Positions 1 to 8,793 of a DNA stretch of 64,000 bases are shown in pieces. A model generated the notes under the pieces. The model was not told the origin of the DNA. It ran no database searches and worked only from the letters and a program-made list of their open reading frames with translations. The DNA comes from PBB1 sp046154125 (lineage in GTDB: Bacteria; Pseudomonadota; Gammaproteobacteria; Burkholderiales; Burkholderiaceae_C), in NCBI GenBank assembly GCA_046154125.1, contig JBJXEJ010000034.1, positions 1-64,000 of the forward strand. The letters run 5' to 3'. The translations under genes were made by a program, and so were the position numbers. The first letter of the stretch is position 1; every line of letters starts with the position of its first letter.

Positions 1-112
1 TGACGGAAGTGAAACTCGTCTGGTCTTCAAAATCGAGCGTGGTGAACGCTGAAAATGCTGGGGATGCAGCGCAGATACTGGCTGCGGCGGCGATGATGGG
101 CAATAACTTCAT
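1..112 (-). CDS. Secreted protein, N-terminal fragment (cut by window edge)
   Basis: This is an open frame of 37 codons on the minus strand that runs off the left edge. It starts at an ATG preceded by a good ribosome binding site (AGGAGCAGG about 6 bases upstream). It begins MKLLPIIAAAASICAASPAF, a classic Sec signal peptide with a short basic start, a hydrophobic core and an A-F-S-A-like cleavage region. The mature part opens with a TLDFED stretch. Such beta-strand openings after a signal peptide are common in bacterial exosortase-sorted (PEP-CTERM) and other extracellular proteins, but the C-terminus that would prove this lies outside the window. Function unknown. Confidence 0.6.
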   Translation of the reverse strand, partial: MKLLPIIAAAASICAASPAFSAFTTLDFEDQTSFTSV

Positions 113-492
113 GAACCTGCTCCTGACGTAGACAATATCCGGAAGATTCCGGGTTATGGCGAATTTATATCTAATCTACTTCTGGCCCAGCATGCATCAC
201 AAGCCCCGAAAGGATCACATTTCATGACCATTCGACGACAATTCTTCGGTATGTCAAAAGAATGACGCTGCGGATGATCCGTTCGGGTCAATATCTCCAG
301 CCACAAGAATAATTTTTGTTCAACCGAGGTAGCCATATCGGACTATCGAAAAGGATCAGACGAAGACATCGTTTGGTCATGTCGCAGTCATTACCCTTGA
401 TTAGTATGAACTCTGATTTTGTGGGTTCGAGGGGATTGCCGCCACGAACTCATTATTCGTATCGCCTTGCCCAACCCACAGGAGCAGTTTTC
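113..492. other. Intergenic region between divergent secreted-protein genes
   Basis: About 380 bases that are visibly more AT-rich than the flanking genes. They should hold the promoters of the two divergent exported-protein genes. The only clear symmetric element is CCGGAA-GA-TTCCGG at 139-152, which lies 27 bases upstream of the leftward start codon and is a plausible operator. AGGAG at 480-484 is the ribosome binding site of the rightward gene. I see no convincing coding frame here; the short minus-strand frame in the middle lacks any family resemblance. Confidence 0.4.
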
Positions 493-2769
493 ATGGAATT
501 CGGATTCAAGAAGAGCCCCGTCGCCCTCGCCGCGATCTCGGCACTCAGCGTCGTCACGCTGGTCAGCCTTCCCACCACAGCCCAGGCTGCCAAGACTGCC
601 GGCCAGTACGTCGCTGGCGACTTCCACAACCACACCACCTGCTCCGACGGTTCGATCTCGATGCAGAAGCTGGTCAAGAAGTCCACCGGCGCCATCGGCA
701 CCGACGGCTGGGGCCTCGACTGGTTCGTGCAAGCCGGCCACGGCGGCAATGGCAACCGCAATTGCACGTTGACGGAAGACGCCTCGCTGGACACGCCGGC
801 TTATCCGTTCGTCGCGGGCACGTCCCCGGCCACCACGTGGCAAAGCACGCCGGGCACCGCTGCCGGCCCGATCACACCCAAGGGGGACGTGAGCGGCACG
901 GCGCCGAACCAGAACGTATGGCGCTGGCAGTCGCTGCAGGAGTTCCAGTACCCGGTGATGGAGTACCTGGCGACGCTGCGCGACAAGCCTTTGTTCCTGG
1001 GCCTGGAGTCGGTGGTCGCCGGCCACGAGCACACCTCGATGTCGGTCATCACCGGCCAGTTGCCGCTGTCGTTGAACGCGGCCTCGCTGCCAGCCGCGCC
1101 GAACGCCGCGCCGGGCGCCAGCCGCTACACCGCGGTGGGCAATGCCAACGCGCTGGCCCAGTGGTCGTACTGTTTCGACCGGGGTGACACCGACACCAGC
1201 CGCGGCGCCACCAACCAGTGGGACTGCTCCTTCATTGGGGGCCTGAACAACGCCAGCCCCGACTGGAACGCCACCGCCCTCAAGCTCGGACAGGGCAGCG
1301 GTGTCGGCACCGGAACCAAGGGCCACATCAAGACCGTCGAGGCGGTGAAGTGGATGGCGCAGAACCATCCGGACGGCAGCTACTACGTTCCGGCTCACCT
1401 GGAGCGCGCTGGCCGTTTCAACCCGGACGGCAACAACGGCTTCAACGTCGAGCACCTGCGCAACTTCAACAACGCCGCCCCGCGCGTCGCGTTCGGCATG
1501 GAAACCCAGCCTGGTCATGGCGCTTCACAGCACCGCGGTGAGTACCAGCCCAATCGCCAGACCATCCAGGGCGTGCTGACAGACTCGGTCGGCACCACCA
1601 CCTACGGCGGCACCGGTGTCTATGGTGCGCAGGTCGGCGGCCTGTGGGATGCGCTGCTGGGAGAAGGTCGCAACTTCTGGTTCTTCGCCAGCTCGGACTG
1701 GCACAACCGCGGCTCCTTCGGTCCGGACGATCGCCGTTCGACGCAGGACTTCCTGCCCGGCGAATACCAGCGCAACTACACCATGGTTCGCAATGGCGCC
1801 GACAAGCTGCGTCCGCAGACCATCGTCGACGGCCTGCGCACCGGCAACAACTTCGCCGCCAGCGGCCAGTTGATCGATCGCATGGCCTTCATCGCCTGCG
1901 AAGCCTACACAGGCATCGCGGCCCGCAAGGACAGCACCGTCGAAGGCTGGGCATTGGCAGCCGCCCAGGGCAACACCGACATCGACAAGCCGGGCTGCGC
2001 CACCATGGGCGAGAAGCTGGTGGTCCGTCCGGGCGCGACGATCATCGTGTCGATCGTTGTCCGCGATCCGTCTGGCGCGAACCATTCACCGTACACCTTC
2101 GCCAACCCGTCGCTGCTGCAGATCGGCGTCACTCAGCCGCTGGACCACCCCGTGCTGGATCACATCGACGTGGTGCGCGGCATGGTCACCGGCTACAAGA
2201 CCCCGGGCTCCGCGGACTATTCGGGCGCATGGCCCTCCAACGCCGGCTGGCTGGACAGCAACCCGGCCTCGTCCACCTTTGGCCAGACTCAGCCGCTGAG
2301 CAGCGTTCCGGTCGCAACACGCAACGACAGTGCGGCTGTGGTCAAGACCTTCAACGGCGCGACCTGGACCAGCGCTGGCGGGGACTACCTGAAGATGACT
2401 TTCCGGATCCCGGCTGTTGCGGCTTCGCAGTACGTCCGTTTGCGCGGTACCAACCTGCCGCCATCCGTGCCCTACGAAACCGACGCAAGCGGCAACCCGC
2501 TGGCCGACATCGTCACCAACGCCGGCAGCACGGCCAATCTGCGCATCCCCTGCGAAGTGGCCGCACCGGTCGGCGACGCGCCGACCGAGTTCAATCGTTG
2601 CCCGTCGCACATGGCAACCTCGACCAGCACGCTCGCCAATGTCAACGGCGCCATGAGTGGCCGCAAGGCAGTGAGCTACGACGTCGCAGCCTGGGCTGAT
2701 CTGTGGTTCTACAGCAACCCGATCTACGTCCAGGTGTCGGGCTCGACAGCGGTCGCCGGCGTCAACTGA
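493..2769 (+). CDS. Exported PHP-superfamily metal-dependent hydrolase
   Basis: 758 residues. A Sec signal peptide spans about residues 1-32 (KK at 6-7, hydrophobic core, cleavage after A-Q-A). The mature protein opens with G-D-F-H-N-H at 42-47 followed by S-D-G, the H-x-H metal-binding opening of the PHP (polymerase and histidinol phosphatase) superfamily. Further likely ligands are H83 (AGHGG), H302 and E304 (PAHLE), E337 and H342 (METQPGH), and D402 and H404 (SSDWH). The last 300 or so residues look like a beta-rich extension. PHP enzymes are usually phosphoesterases, so a periplasmic or extracellular phosphoesterase is the best guess; the substrate is unknown. The ATG at 493 was chosen over the upstream in-frame extension because AGGAG sits 8 bases before it and it creates the signal peptide. 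A terminator follows. Confidence 0.65.
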   Translation: MEFGFKKSPVALAAISALSVVTLVSLPTTAQAAKTAGQYVAGDFHNHTTCSDGSISMQKLVKKSTGAIGTDGWGLDWFVQAGHGGNGNRNCTLTEDASLDTPAYPFVAGTSPATTWQSTPGTAAGPITPKGDVSGTAPNQNVWRWQSLQEFQYPVMEYLATLRDKPLFLGLESVVAGHEHTSMSVITGQLPLSLNAASLPAAPNAAPGASRYTAVGNANALAQWSYCFDRGDTDTSRGATNQWDCSFIGGLNNASPDWNATALKLGQGSGVGTGTKGHIKTVEAVKWMAQNHPDGSYYVPAHLERAGRFNPDGNNGFNVEHLRNFNNAAPRVAFGMETQPGHGASQHRGEYQPNRQTIQGVLTDSVGTTTYGGTGVYGAQVGGLWDALLGEGRNFWFFASSDWHNRGSFGPDDRRSTQDFLPGEYQRNYTMVRNGADKLRPQTIVDGLRTGNNFAASGQLIDRMAFIACEAYTGIAARKDSTVEGWALAAAQGNTDIDKPGCATMGEKLVVRPGATIIVSIVVRDPSGANHSPYTFANPSLLQIGVTQPLDHPVLDHIDVVRGMVTGYKTPGSADYSGAWPSNAGWLDSNPASSTFGQTQPLSSVPVATRNDSAAVVKTFNGATWTSAGGDYLKMTFRIPAVAASQYVRLRGTNLPPSVPYETDASGNPLADIVTNAGSTANLRIPCEVAAPVGDAPTEFNRCPSHMATSTSTLANVNGAMSGRKAVSYDVAAWADLWFYSNPIYVQVSGSTAVAGVN

Positions 2770-2795
2770 TACCTTCGCGGGCAACCGCTTCTGAA

Positions 2796-2827
2796 GGCGC
2801 CGCGCGGCAACGCGCGGCGCCTTTTTT
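2796..2827 (+). terminator. Rho-independent terminator after the PHP hydrolase gene
   Basis: A perfect 11-bp GC-only stem (2796-2806 with 2811-2821) with a GCAA tetraloop is followed by six T residues. It ends transcription of the exported PHP hydrolase and separates it from the downstream parvulin gene. Confidence 0.9.
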
Positions 2828-2998
2828 CATTCGAGCGAGACACGGATCCAGTGCGGTGGCGTCCGAAGTCTGAAATCGATGCCTCGTCTTCATCCTGTCT
2901 TTCTGGCGTCCTAGCATCCGGGTTTTCGTGCGCGGCGCGAGACCAAACCCGCGCGTAGTCGAACTGCAGCACGTCACCCTGTTCACTTCGAAGTCGCC

Positions 2999-3862
2999 AT
3001 GTCCACTCCGCTACCCCGACCTGCCACAGACCCGTTCCCGCCGGTCACTCCGTCTGGCCCCTGGCCCGCCTGGCTGCGAGAACCCCTGCTTCATTTCGTC
3101 ATGCTGGGGTGCGCGGTGTTCGCCGTTGATCATGTTCTTGTCAGCCGCGAGAACGACCCACACACGATCGTCGTCGGCGCCGAGGTGACCGAAGAAGCCC
3201 GGCAATTGTTCAAGTCGTCGCGCGGTCACGATCCCGACAAGGACGAGCTGCGGGCCCTGCACGAGCGGTGGATCGACAACGAAGTGCTCTATCGGGAGGG
3301 GCTCGCGTTGCGCGTCGATCGCGGCGACACGGCCATTCGGGAACGTGTGATCTTCAAGGCGCTGAGCGTGGTCGATTCAAACACCAAGCTGCCACCTTTC
3401 GACGACGAGATCTTGCGCAAGTGGTTCGAAAGCCATCGGGTCAAGTACGACGAGCCGCCGCGCTTCGATTTCCAGGAGGCCGTGCTCGCGGGAGACAACT
3501 CGGAAGCCACCGTGCGCGCCTTCGCGGAGGCACTCAATGCCGGGACGCCCGGCGAGGCCAAGGCCGGCCTGCGCGTGTTCAAGGGCCGGCCGCGCGAGAA
3601 CCTCGTCCAGAGCTACGGGGCCGACTTTGCCAAGGCTCTCGAAGAAGCCCCGGTGGGCGAGTGGCGGGCCCTGGCCAGCCGCGAAGGCTGGCGAGCGATT
3701 CGCCTCGAAGCCAGCTCCCAGGCCAAGCCAGCGGATTTCCAGGCGTTGCGCGGCGTCGTGCTGCAGGACTGGACCGACGCCACCATGGCCGAGCAGCGCA
3801 CAGCCGCCGTGCGCGCGCTGGGCAAGAAATACAAGGTCGTGATCGAGGATGCCGCCAAATGA
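2999..3862 (+). CDS. Membrane-anchored parvulin-like peptidyl-prolyl isomerase
   Basis: 287 residues. A proline-rich cytoplasmic start is followed by one transmembrane segment (about residues 30-48, LLHFVMLGCAVFAVDHVLV). A charged helical domain comes next (about 55-125, with WIDNEVLYREGLAL, typical of the SurA/PpiD-type chaperone helix). The C-terminal region (about 140-280) resembles a divergent PpiC/parvulin domain. Families of this kind fold or isomerise exported proteins in the periplasm. The stop overlaps the start of the HupE/UreJ-like gene by four bases, so the two are translationally coupled. Parvulin-like and HupE/UreJ-like genes are, to my recollection, often neighbours. The true client is unknown; the adjacent exported hydrolases are obvious candidates. 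Confidence 0.6.
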   Translation: MSTPLPRPATDPFPPVTPSGPWPAWLREPLLHFVMLGCAVFAVDHVLVSRENDPHTIVVGAEVTEEARQLFKSSRGHDPDKDELRALHERWIDNEVLYREGLALRVDRGDTAIRERVIFKALSVVDSNTKLPPFDDEILRKWFESHRVKYDEPPRFDFQEAVLAGDNSEATVRAFAEALNAGTPGEAKAGLRVFKGRPRENLVQSYGADFAKALEEAPVGEWRALASREGWRAIRLEASSQAKPADFQALRGVVLQDWTDATMAEQRTAAVRALGKKYKVVIEDAAK

Positions 3863-4815
3863 GTCGCTGGCTGCGCGCGCTGCTGCTCGGATGCCTGACG
3901 CTGCTGACCACAGCGGTCGGAGCTCACGAGATGAGCATGGCGGAGATGGACTTGCGGGAAGTGTCCCGGGGCGAATTCATCTGGCAGTGGTCGGCGACCA
4001 ACGACCGCACCGGTTTCATGGACCTGCAACCGGTGTGGCCCGAGGGCTGTCGCGCCGAATCGACGGTGGTGCGCTGCGGCGAGGCCGGGATGACGGGCAC
4101 GCTGTCGGTGGAAGGGGTGGGCAAGCGCTATTCGGCGGCCATCGTGAAAATCCACTGGATCGACGGCCAGATGCGTGCATACACGCTCACCGCGGGCCAG
4201 CCCACCGTCCACCTGTTCGGCACGGCCGACGACCGGCGCGGCATGCAGGAGATTGCCTCGGCCTACACGGTGCTGGGCATCGAACACATCATGAGCGGCT
4301 ACGACCACCTGGCCTTCGTCATCGGCCTGCTGCTCCTGGTGGGATTCGACCGGCGGCTCGTGGTCACCATCACGGCGTTCACCGTCGCCCACAGCCTGAC
4401 GCTGGCGAGCAGCGCGCTCGGCCTGCTGACGTTGCGCTCGCCGCCAGTGGAGGCCACGATTGCGCTGTCGATCATGCTGGTGGCCGGCGAAGCGTTGCGC
4501 GAGCGCGAGACCCTGGCGCGCCGCTGGCCAGCGCTCGTGGCATTCCTCTTCGGCCTCGTGCACGGCCTCGGATTCGCCGGCGCCCTCAAGGACATCGGCC
4601 TGCCCGACAACCACCTGTCGATTGCACTGCTGACCTTCAATGTCGGCGTCGAGATCGGCCAGTTGCTCACGGTCGGCGTGGCTTTCGTTCTGACTCGCTG
4701 GCTGTCTCGCTATCCGTGGTCGATTGCAGCCCGCAAGCCGGTGATCTACGCCATCGGGACGATGGCTGCCTACTGGTCGTGGCTGCGCATTGCGGCGATC
4801 GTCAATCTGGTTTGA
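3859..4815 (+). CDS. HupE/UreJ-family membrane protein
   Basis: 318 residues. A cleavable signal peptide (to about residue 22, ending VGA before HEMS) precedes a periplasmic domain of about 110 residues and then five to six transmembrane helices. Conserved histidines and acidic residues of the HupE/UreJ group are visible: HIMSGYDHLAF near residue 142, FTVAHSLTLAS, LVHGLGFAGAL and FNVGVEIGQ. HupE and UreJ are nickel or cobalt permeases linked to hydrogenase and urease, but no such enzyme is encoded here. The long extracytoplasmic domain places it in the second HupE/UreJ subgroup, whose substrate is not established. The ATG overlaps the upstream stop (ATGA), which fixes the start. A metal-supply role for neighbouring exported metalloenzymes is only an inference. 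Confidence 0.65.
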   Translation: MSRWLRALLLGCLTLLTTAVGAHEMSMAEMDLREVSRGEFIWQWSATNDRTGFMDLQPVWPEGCRAESTVVRCGEAGMTGTLSVEGVGKRYSAAIVKIHWIDGQMRAYTLTAGQPTVHLFGTADDRRGMQEIASAYTVLGIEHIMSGYDHLAFVIGLLLLVGFDRRLVVTITAFTVAHSLTLASSALGLLTLRSPPVEATIALSIMLVAGEALRERETLARRWPALVAFLFGLVHGLGFAGALKDIGLPDNHLSIALLTFNVGVEIGQLLTVGVAFVLTRWLSRYPWSIAARKPVIYAIGTMAAYWSWLRIAAIVNLV

Positions 4816-4913
4816 ATTCATGCAGGCCGATGGGCCTCGCGCGGTCTCGAGTGCATGCATCATGCGGGTCGGCACTCCCGGCGCGAGCACCTGCTCGATC
4901 CGACCCAGACAGC

Positions 4914-6497
4914 ATGACATCGGACCGAAGACACTTCTTGCGAAATTCCGCGGCCGCCGCGCTCGGGACCTCCACAGGCTGGCTGCTGGGCGGATGTGCT
5001 AGTGGCGGGCCAAGGAGGGAAGCCGCGAGCCCACCCCCCGAAGCAGCCCGCTTCGGGCTGGGCGTCGCCTCGGGCCACCCCAGCGCCACCGGCTTCGTGC
5101 TGTGGACGCGGCTGACCGGACCCGCGCTGCCCGGGCGGGTGGAGGTCAGGTGGGAACTGGCACACGACGAATCCTTCCACCGCATCGCCGCACGCGGGGT
5201 CGAAACCGCCGAGGCGGCCTGGGCGCACAGCGTTCACGCCGAACCCGGCGGGCTGGAGCCGGGGCGCTGGTACTGGTACCGATTCCAGGCGTTGGGCGAC
5301 CGCAGCGTGGTCGGTCGCACCCGCACCGCGCCGTCCGCCGATGCCCGCTCGGGCGGGTCCGCAGCGCTGCGCTTCGCCATCGCCAGCTGCCAACGCTTTG
5401 ACTCGGGCCACTACGCGGCCTGGCGTGACGTGGCGGAGCAGAACCTGGATCTGGTGATGTTCCTCGGCGACTACATCTACGAATCCAGCTCGAGGCCCGA
5501 CAGCCTGCGCCGGCACGAAGGAGGGGCGACACGCACGCTGGACGAGTACCGCGCCCGCTACGCCACCTACAAGCGAGACCCGCTGCTGCAGGCCGCACAC
5601 GCCAGCGCCCCGTGGCTCATGGTCTGGGACGATCACGAAGTCGAAAACGATTACGCCGGCCTGCAGGGCCCGCACCTGCAGCCCGATTTCGCGACTCAGC
5701 GTGCAGCGGCGTACCAGGCGTACTGGGAGCACATGCCGTTCCCGAACTCGGCGAGGCCCCGGCTCGGCGTGCCGGGTGGCTCGATGCGCATCACCGGGCG
5801 GCTGGACTGGGGTGCGCTGGCGCGCATCCATCTGCTCGACGATCGCCAGTACCGCGCCACCCAGGCGTGCCCGCGTCCCGGGCAGGGCGGCGCGAACACC
5901 CTCCCGCTGAGAGACTGCCCGGCGCTGCTCGACCCGAGGCGCAGCCTGCTCGGTCTCGATCAGGAGCGCTGGCTGGCCGAGGGCTGGGACCTGCGGCGCC
6001 CCTGGAACCTGCTCGCGCAGCAGACCCTGATGGCACGCCACAGCTGGAGCGATCCGGCCGCTGCGGCCGGCGGAACCTACTGGACCGACGGCTGGGACGG
6101 CTACGTCGCGTCGCGCAACCGGCTGCTCGGCGCGGTGGCCGAGCGCCGGGTGCCCGGCGTCGTGGTGCTCGGGGGCGATGTGCATTCCCACGTGGTCGCC
6201 GACCTGAAGGCCGATTTCGACCGCCCCGGGGCACCCACCGTCGCGACCGAGTTCTGCAGCACGTCGATCACCAGCCAGGGCCTGCCCCAGGACCGCATCG
6301 ATGCCGCACGGGAATTCAACCCCCACATCCATCTCAGCCGAGGCGACCAGCGCGGCTGCATGCTGTTCACGCTCGACAGCGAGCACCTCCACGTGGCGCT
6401 GCGTGTGGTCGACGACGCATCGGACCCGGCCAGCGCGGTACGCACCAGAGCGAAATTCGTTGTGGAAGCCGCCCGGCCAGGTGCCCTGGCTGCCTGA
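4914..6497 (+). CDS. phoD: PhoD-like alkaline phosphatase/phosphodiesterase, Tat-exported
   Basis: 527 residues. The N-terminus D-R-R-H-F-L-R (residues 4-10) is a twin-arginine signal. C28, after a Leu-Leu-Gly-Gly stretch, could make it a lipoprotein. A PhoD_N-type domain follows (FGLGVASGHPSATGFVLWTR), then the metallophosphatase core: SCQRFDSGHY, VMFLGDYIYE, MVWDDHEVENDY and VVVLGGDVHSH, which supply the Asp, Asn and His ligands for iron and calcium seen in PhoD enzymes. PhoD enzymes release phosphate from phosphomono- and diesters outside the cytoplasm. The gene lies about 100 bases after the HupE-like gene on the same strand and may share its transcript. No Pho box was recognised. The start is the first ATG that gives the Tat signal. 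Confidence 0.8.
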   Translation: MTSDRRHFLRNSAAAALGTSTGWLLGGCASGGPRREAASPPPEAARFGLGVASGHPSATGFVLWTRLTGPALPGRVEVRWELAHDESFHRIAARGVETAEAAWAHSVHAEPGGLEPGRWYWYRFQALGDRSVVGRTRTAPSADARSGGSAALRFAIASCQRFDSGHYAAWRDVAEQNLDLVMFLGDYIYESSSRPDSLRRHEGGATRTLDEYRARYATYKRDPLLQAAHASAPWLMVWDDHEVENDYAGLQGPHLQPDFATQRAAAYQAYWEHMPFPNSARPRLGVPGGSMRITGRLDWGALARIHLLDDRQYRATQACPRPGQGGANTLPLRDCPALLDPRRSLLGLDQERWLAEGWDLRRPWNLLAQQTLMARHSWSDPAAAAGGTYWTDGWDGYVASRNRLLGAVAERRVPGVVVLGGDVHSHVVADLKADFDRPGAPTVATEFCSTSITSQGLPQDRIDAAREFNPHIHLSRGDQRGCMLFTLDSEHLHVALRVVDDASDPASAVRTRAKFVVEAARPGALAA

Positions 6498-6727
6498 GGC
6501 GCCGCCGGTCACAACGCCGAGGCGTGGCGGATGCCACGGGATGGTCATTTCGCTCACGCAGACCCTGCGAGCGGGTGGTGACCGGGCGGGTCGATTCGCC
6601 CCCACAATTGGGCCCCCCCGCCGATCGGGTCGATGGCGGGGACGAAAGTCGTGGTATTCGGCGAGCCTCGCGGCGCACAGCGGGGCTCGCCCAATTCCGC
6701 TTTTTCTTTACTTTGATTGGAGATCCC

Positions 6728-8593
6728 ATGAACCGCACCGCCACGGAAAGGCAGCACACCAACCTGCCCGCCGAGTTGAAGCACCAGCGCCTGAAAGCCT
6801 GGGTGGACGAGATTGCTGCCCTGACCGACGCCGCCAACGTCTACTGGTGCGATGGCACGCAGGCCGAATACGACCGCCTTTGCGCCCAGCTGGTGGCCAC
6901 CGGCACGATGAAGAAGCTGAACCCCGAGTTGCGCCCACGCAGCTTCCTGGCCACCAGCGACCCGAGCGATGTGGCGCGCGTCGAAGACCGCACCTACATC
7001 TGCAGCCAGCGCAAGGACGATGCCGGCCCGACCAACAACTGGATGCTGCCGGCCGACATGCGCGTGCTGCTGCAGACGGGCGACAAGGCGCTGTTCCGCG
7101 GCGCCATGAAGGGCCGCACGCTCTACGTGGTGCCGTTCTCGATGGGCCCGCTGGGATCGCACATCTCGCACATCGGCGTCGAACTGACCGACAGCCCCTA
7201 CGTGGCGGTGAGCATGCGCACGATGACGCGCATGGGCCGTGCGGTGATCGACCTGCTGGGCAGCGACGGCGACTTCGTGCCCTGCGTGCACACCGTCGGT
7301 GCGCCACTGGAAGCAGGACAGAAGGACGTGGCCTGGCCCTGCAACAGCACCAAGTACATCGTCCACTACCCCGAAACGCGCGAGATCTGGAGCTACGGCT
7401 CGGGCTACGGCGGCAATGCGCTGCTGGGCAAGAAGTGCTTCGCGCTGCGCATCGCGTCCACCATGGGCCGCGACCAGGGCTGGCTGGCCGAGCACATGCT
7501 GATCCTCGGCGTGACCAACCCGGCGGGCAAGAAGTACCACGTCGCGGCGGCCTTCCCGAGCGCCTGCGGCAAGACCAATTTCTCGATGATGGTGCCGCCG
7601 GACGGCTACGTCGGCTGGAAGGTCACCACCATCGGCGACGACATCGCCTGGATCAAGCCGGGCACGGACGGCCGCCTGTACGCGATCAACCCGGAAGCCG
7701 GCTATTTCGGCGTGGCACCGGGCACCAACCACAAGACGAATCCGAACTGCATGGATTCGCTGAAGTCGGACGTGGTGTTCACCAACGTCGCGCTGACTGA
7801 TGACGGCGACGTCTGGTGGGAAGGCATGACCGACACGCCGCCCGCACACCTGATCGACTGGCAGGGCAAGGACTGGACGCCGGCCATCGCCAAGGAAACC
7901 GGCGCCAAGGCCGCGCACCCGAATGCGCGCTTCACCGTCGCTGCGGGCAACAACCCGGTGCTCGACCCCGAATGGGACAACGCCGCCGGAGTTGCCATCG
8001 ACGCGTTCATCTTCGGTGGCCGCCGCTCGACGACCGTGCCGCTGGTGACGCAGGCCCGCACCTGGGTCGAAGGCGTCTACATGGCCGCGACGATGGGCAG
8101 CGAAACCACCGCCGCCGCTGCTGGCCAGCAGGGCATCGTGCGCCGCGATCCGTTCGCGATGCTGCCATTCGCCGGCTACAACATGGCCGACCACTTCCAG
8201 CACTGGCTGAACATGGGTGACAAGCTCGCCGCCACCGGCGCCAAGCTGCCGCAGATCTTCTGCGTCAACTGGTTCCGCAAGGGTGCCGACGGCAAGTTCG
8301 TCTGGCCCGGCTATGGCGAGAACATGCGCGCCCTCGAGTGGATGCTCGGTCGTGTCGATGGCACAGCCGGCGGAGACGACAACGTGTTCGGAGTCAGCCC
8401 GCGCTACGACGACCTGCGCTGGGACGGCCTGAACTTCACCCGCGAGCAGTTCGCCAGCGTGATCGGCATCGACAAGTCCGCCTGGAAGCAGGAACTGGTC
8501 TTGCACGCCGAACTGTTCAAGCAGCTCGAATTCCACCTGCCGAGCGAACTTCCTGCCACGATGGCGACCATCGAGGAACGCCTCGGCACCTGA
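6728..8593 (+). CDS. pckG: Phosphoenolpyruvate carboxykinase (GTP)
   Basis: 621 residues, the usual length for GTP-dependent PEPCK (EC 4.1.1.32). It converts oxaloacetate and GTP to phosphoenolpyruvate, GDP and CO2 in gluconeogenesis. The family signature AAFPSACGKTNFSMM, containing the P-loop that binds GTP, lies around residues 275-288. The N-terminal substrate-binding region (RPRSFLATSDPSDVARVEDRT) and the C-terminal NWFRKGADGKFVWPGYGENMR segment are also intact. The ATG at 6728 has GGAG just upstream. The gene stands alone: about 230 bases separate it from the phosphatase gene and a strong terminator follows. Nothing odd was seen. Confidence 0.95.
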   Translation: MNRTATERQHTNLPAELKHQRLKAWVDEIAALTDAANVYWCDGTQAEYDRLCAQLVATGTMKKLNPELRPRSFLATSDPSDVARVEDRTYICSQRKDDAGPTNNWMLPADMRVLLQTGDKALFRGAMKGRTLYVVPFSMGPLGSHISHIGVELTDSPYVAVSMRTMTRMGRAVIDLLGSDGDFVPCVHTVGAPLEAGQKDVAWPCNSTKYIVHYPETREIWSYGSGYGGNALLGKKCFALRIASTMGRDQGWLAEHMLILGVTNPAGKKYHVAAAFPSACGKTNFSMMVPPDGYVGWKVTTIGDDIAWIKPGTDGRLYAINPEAGYFGVAPGTNHKTNPNCMDSLKSDVVFTNVALTDDGDVWWEGMTDTPPAHLIDWQGKDWTPAIAKETGAKAAHPNARFTVAAGNNPVLDPEWDNAAGVAIDAFIFGGRRSTTVPLVTQARTWVEGVYMAATMGSETTAAAAGQQGIVRRDPFAMLPFAGYNMADHFQHWLNMGDKLAATGAKLPQIFCVNWFRKGADGKFVWPGYGENMRALEWMLGRVDGTAGGDDNVFGVSPRYDDLRWDGLNFTREQFASVIGIDKSAWKQELVLHAELFKQLEFHLPSELPATMATIEERLGT

Positions 8594-8635
8594 TCGGGGA
8601 GGGCCGAAAATCCCAGGCTGTCATCTCCACCCGTG

Positions 8636-8674
8636 AAACTGCCTCCGGTCGGGCATCCGACCGGAGGCAGTTTT
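8636..8674 (+). terminator. Terminator after pckG
   Basis: A perfect 17-bp inverted repeat (8636-8652 with 8657-8673) with a GCAT loop contains the GC-rich core CTGCCTCCGGTCGG. It is flanked by A and T runs, so it can act from either strand. The T tract on the plus strand is short (TTTT). Confidence 0.85.
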
Positions 8675-8793
8675 CATTGAGCGTCCCGCAAGAAGCCGCA
8701 GCGCCGTGTGATGGCATGCCGATTGCGGGAGCCTCAGCGCCGGGCCACAGAGCCCTCGAACCTCACTCATCACTCCCACAAGGAAGTCCCCGC

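Noticed and set aside
154..336. 60-codon minus-strand frame in the gap before the PHP hydrolase gene
   Set aside because: No ribosome binding site, no family resemblance, and odd composition; it lies across the probable promoter region.
5612..6727. Upstream extension of the pckG frame by several hundred codons
   Set aside because: The extension overlaps the PhoD gene in another frame. PEPCK starts normally at 6728 behind a ribosome binding site and then has the expected length.
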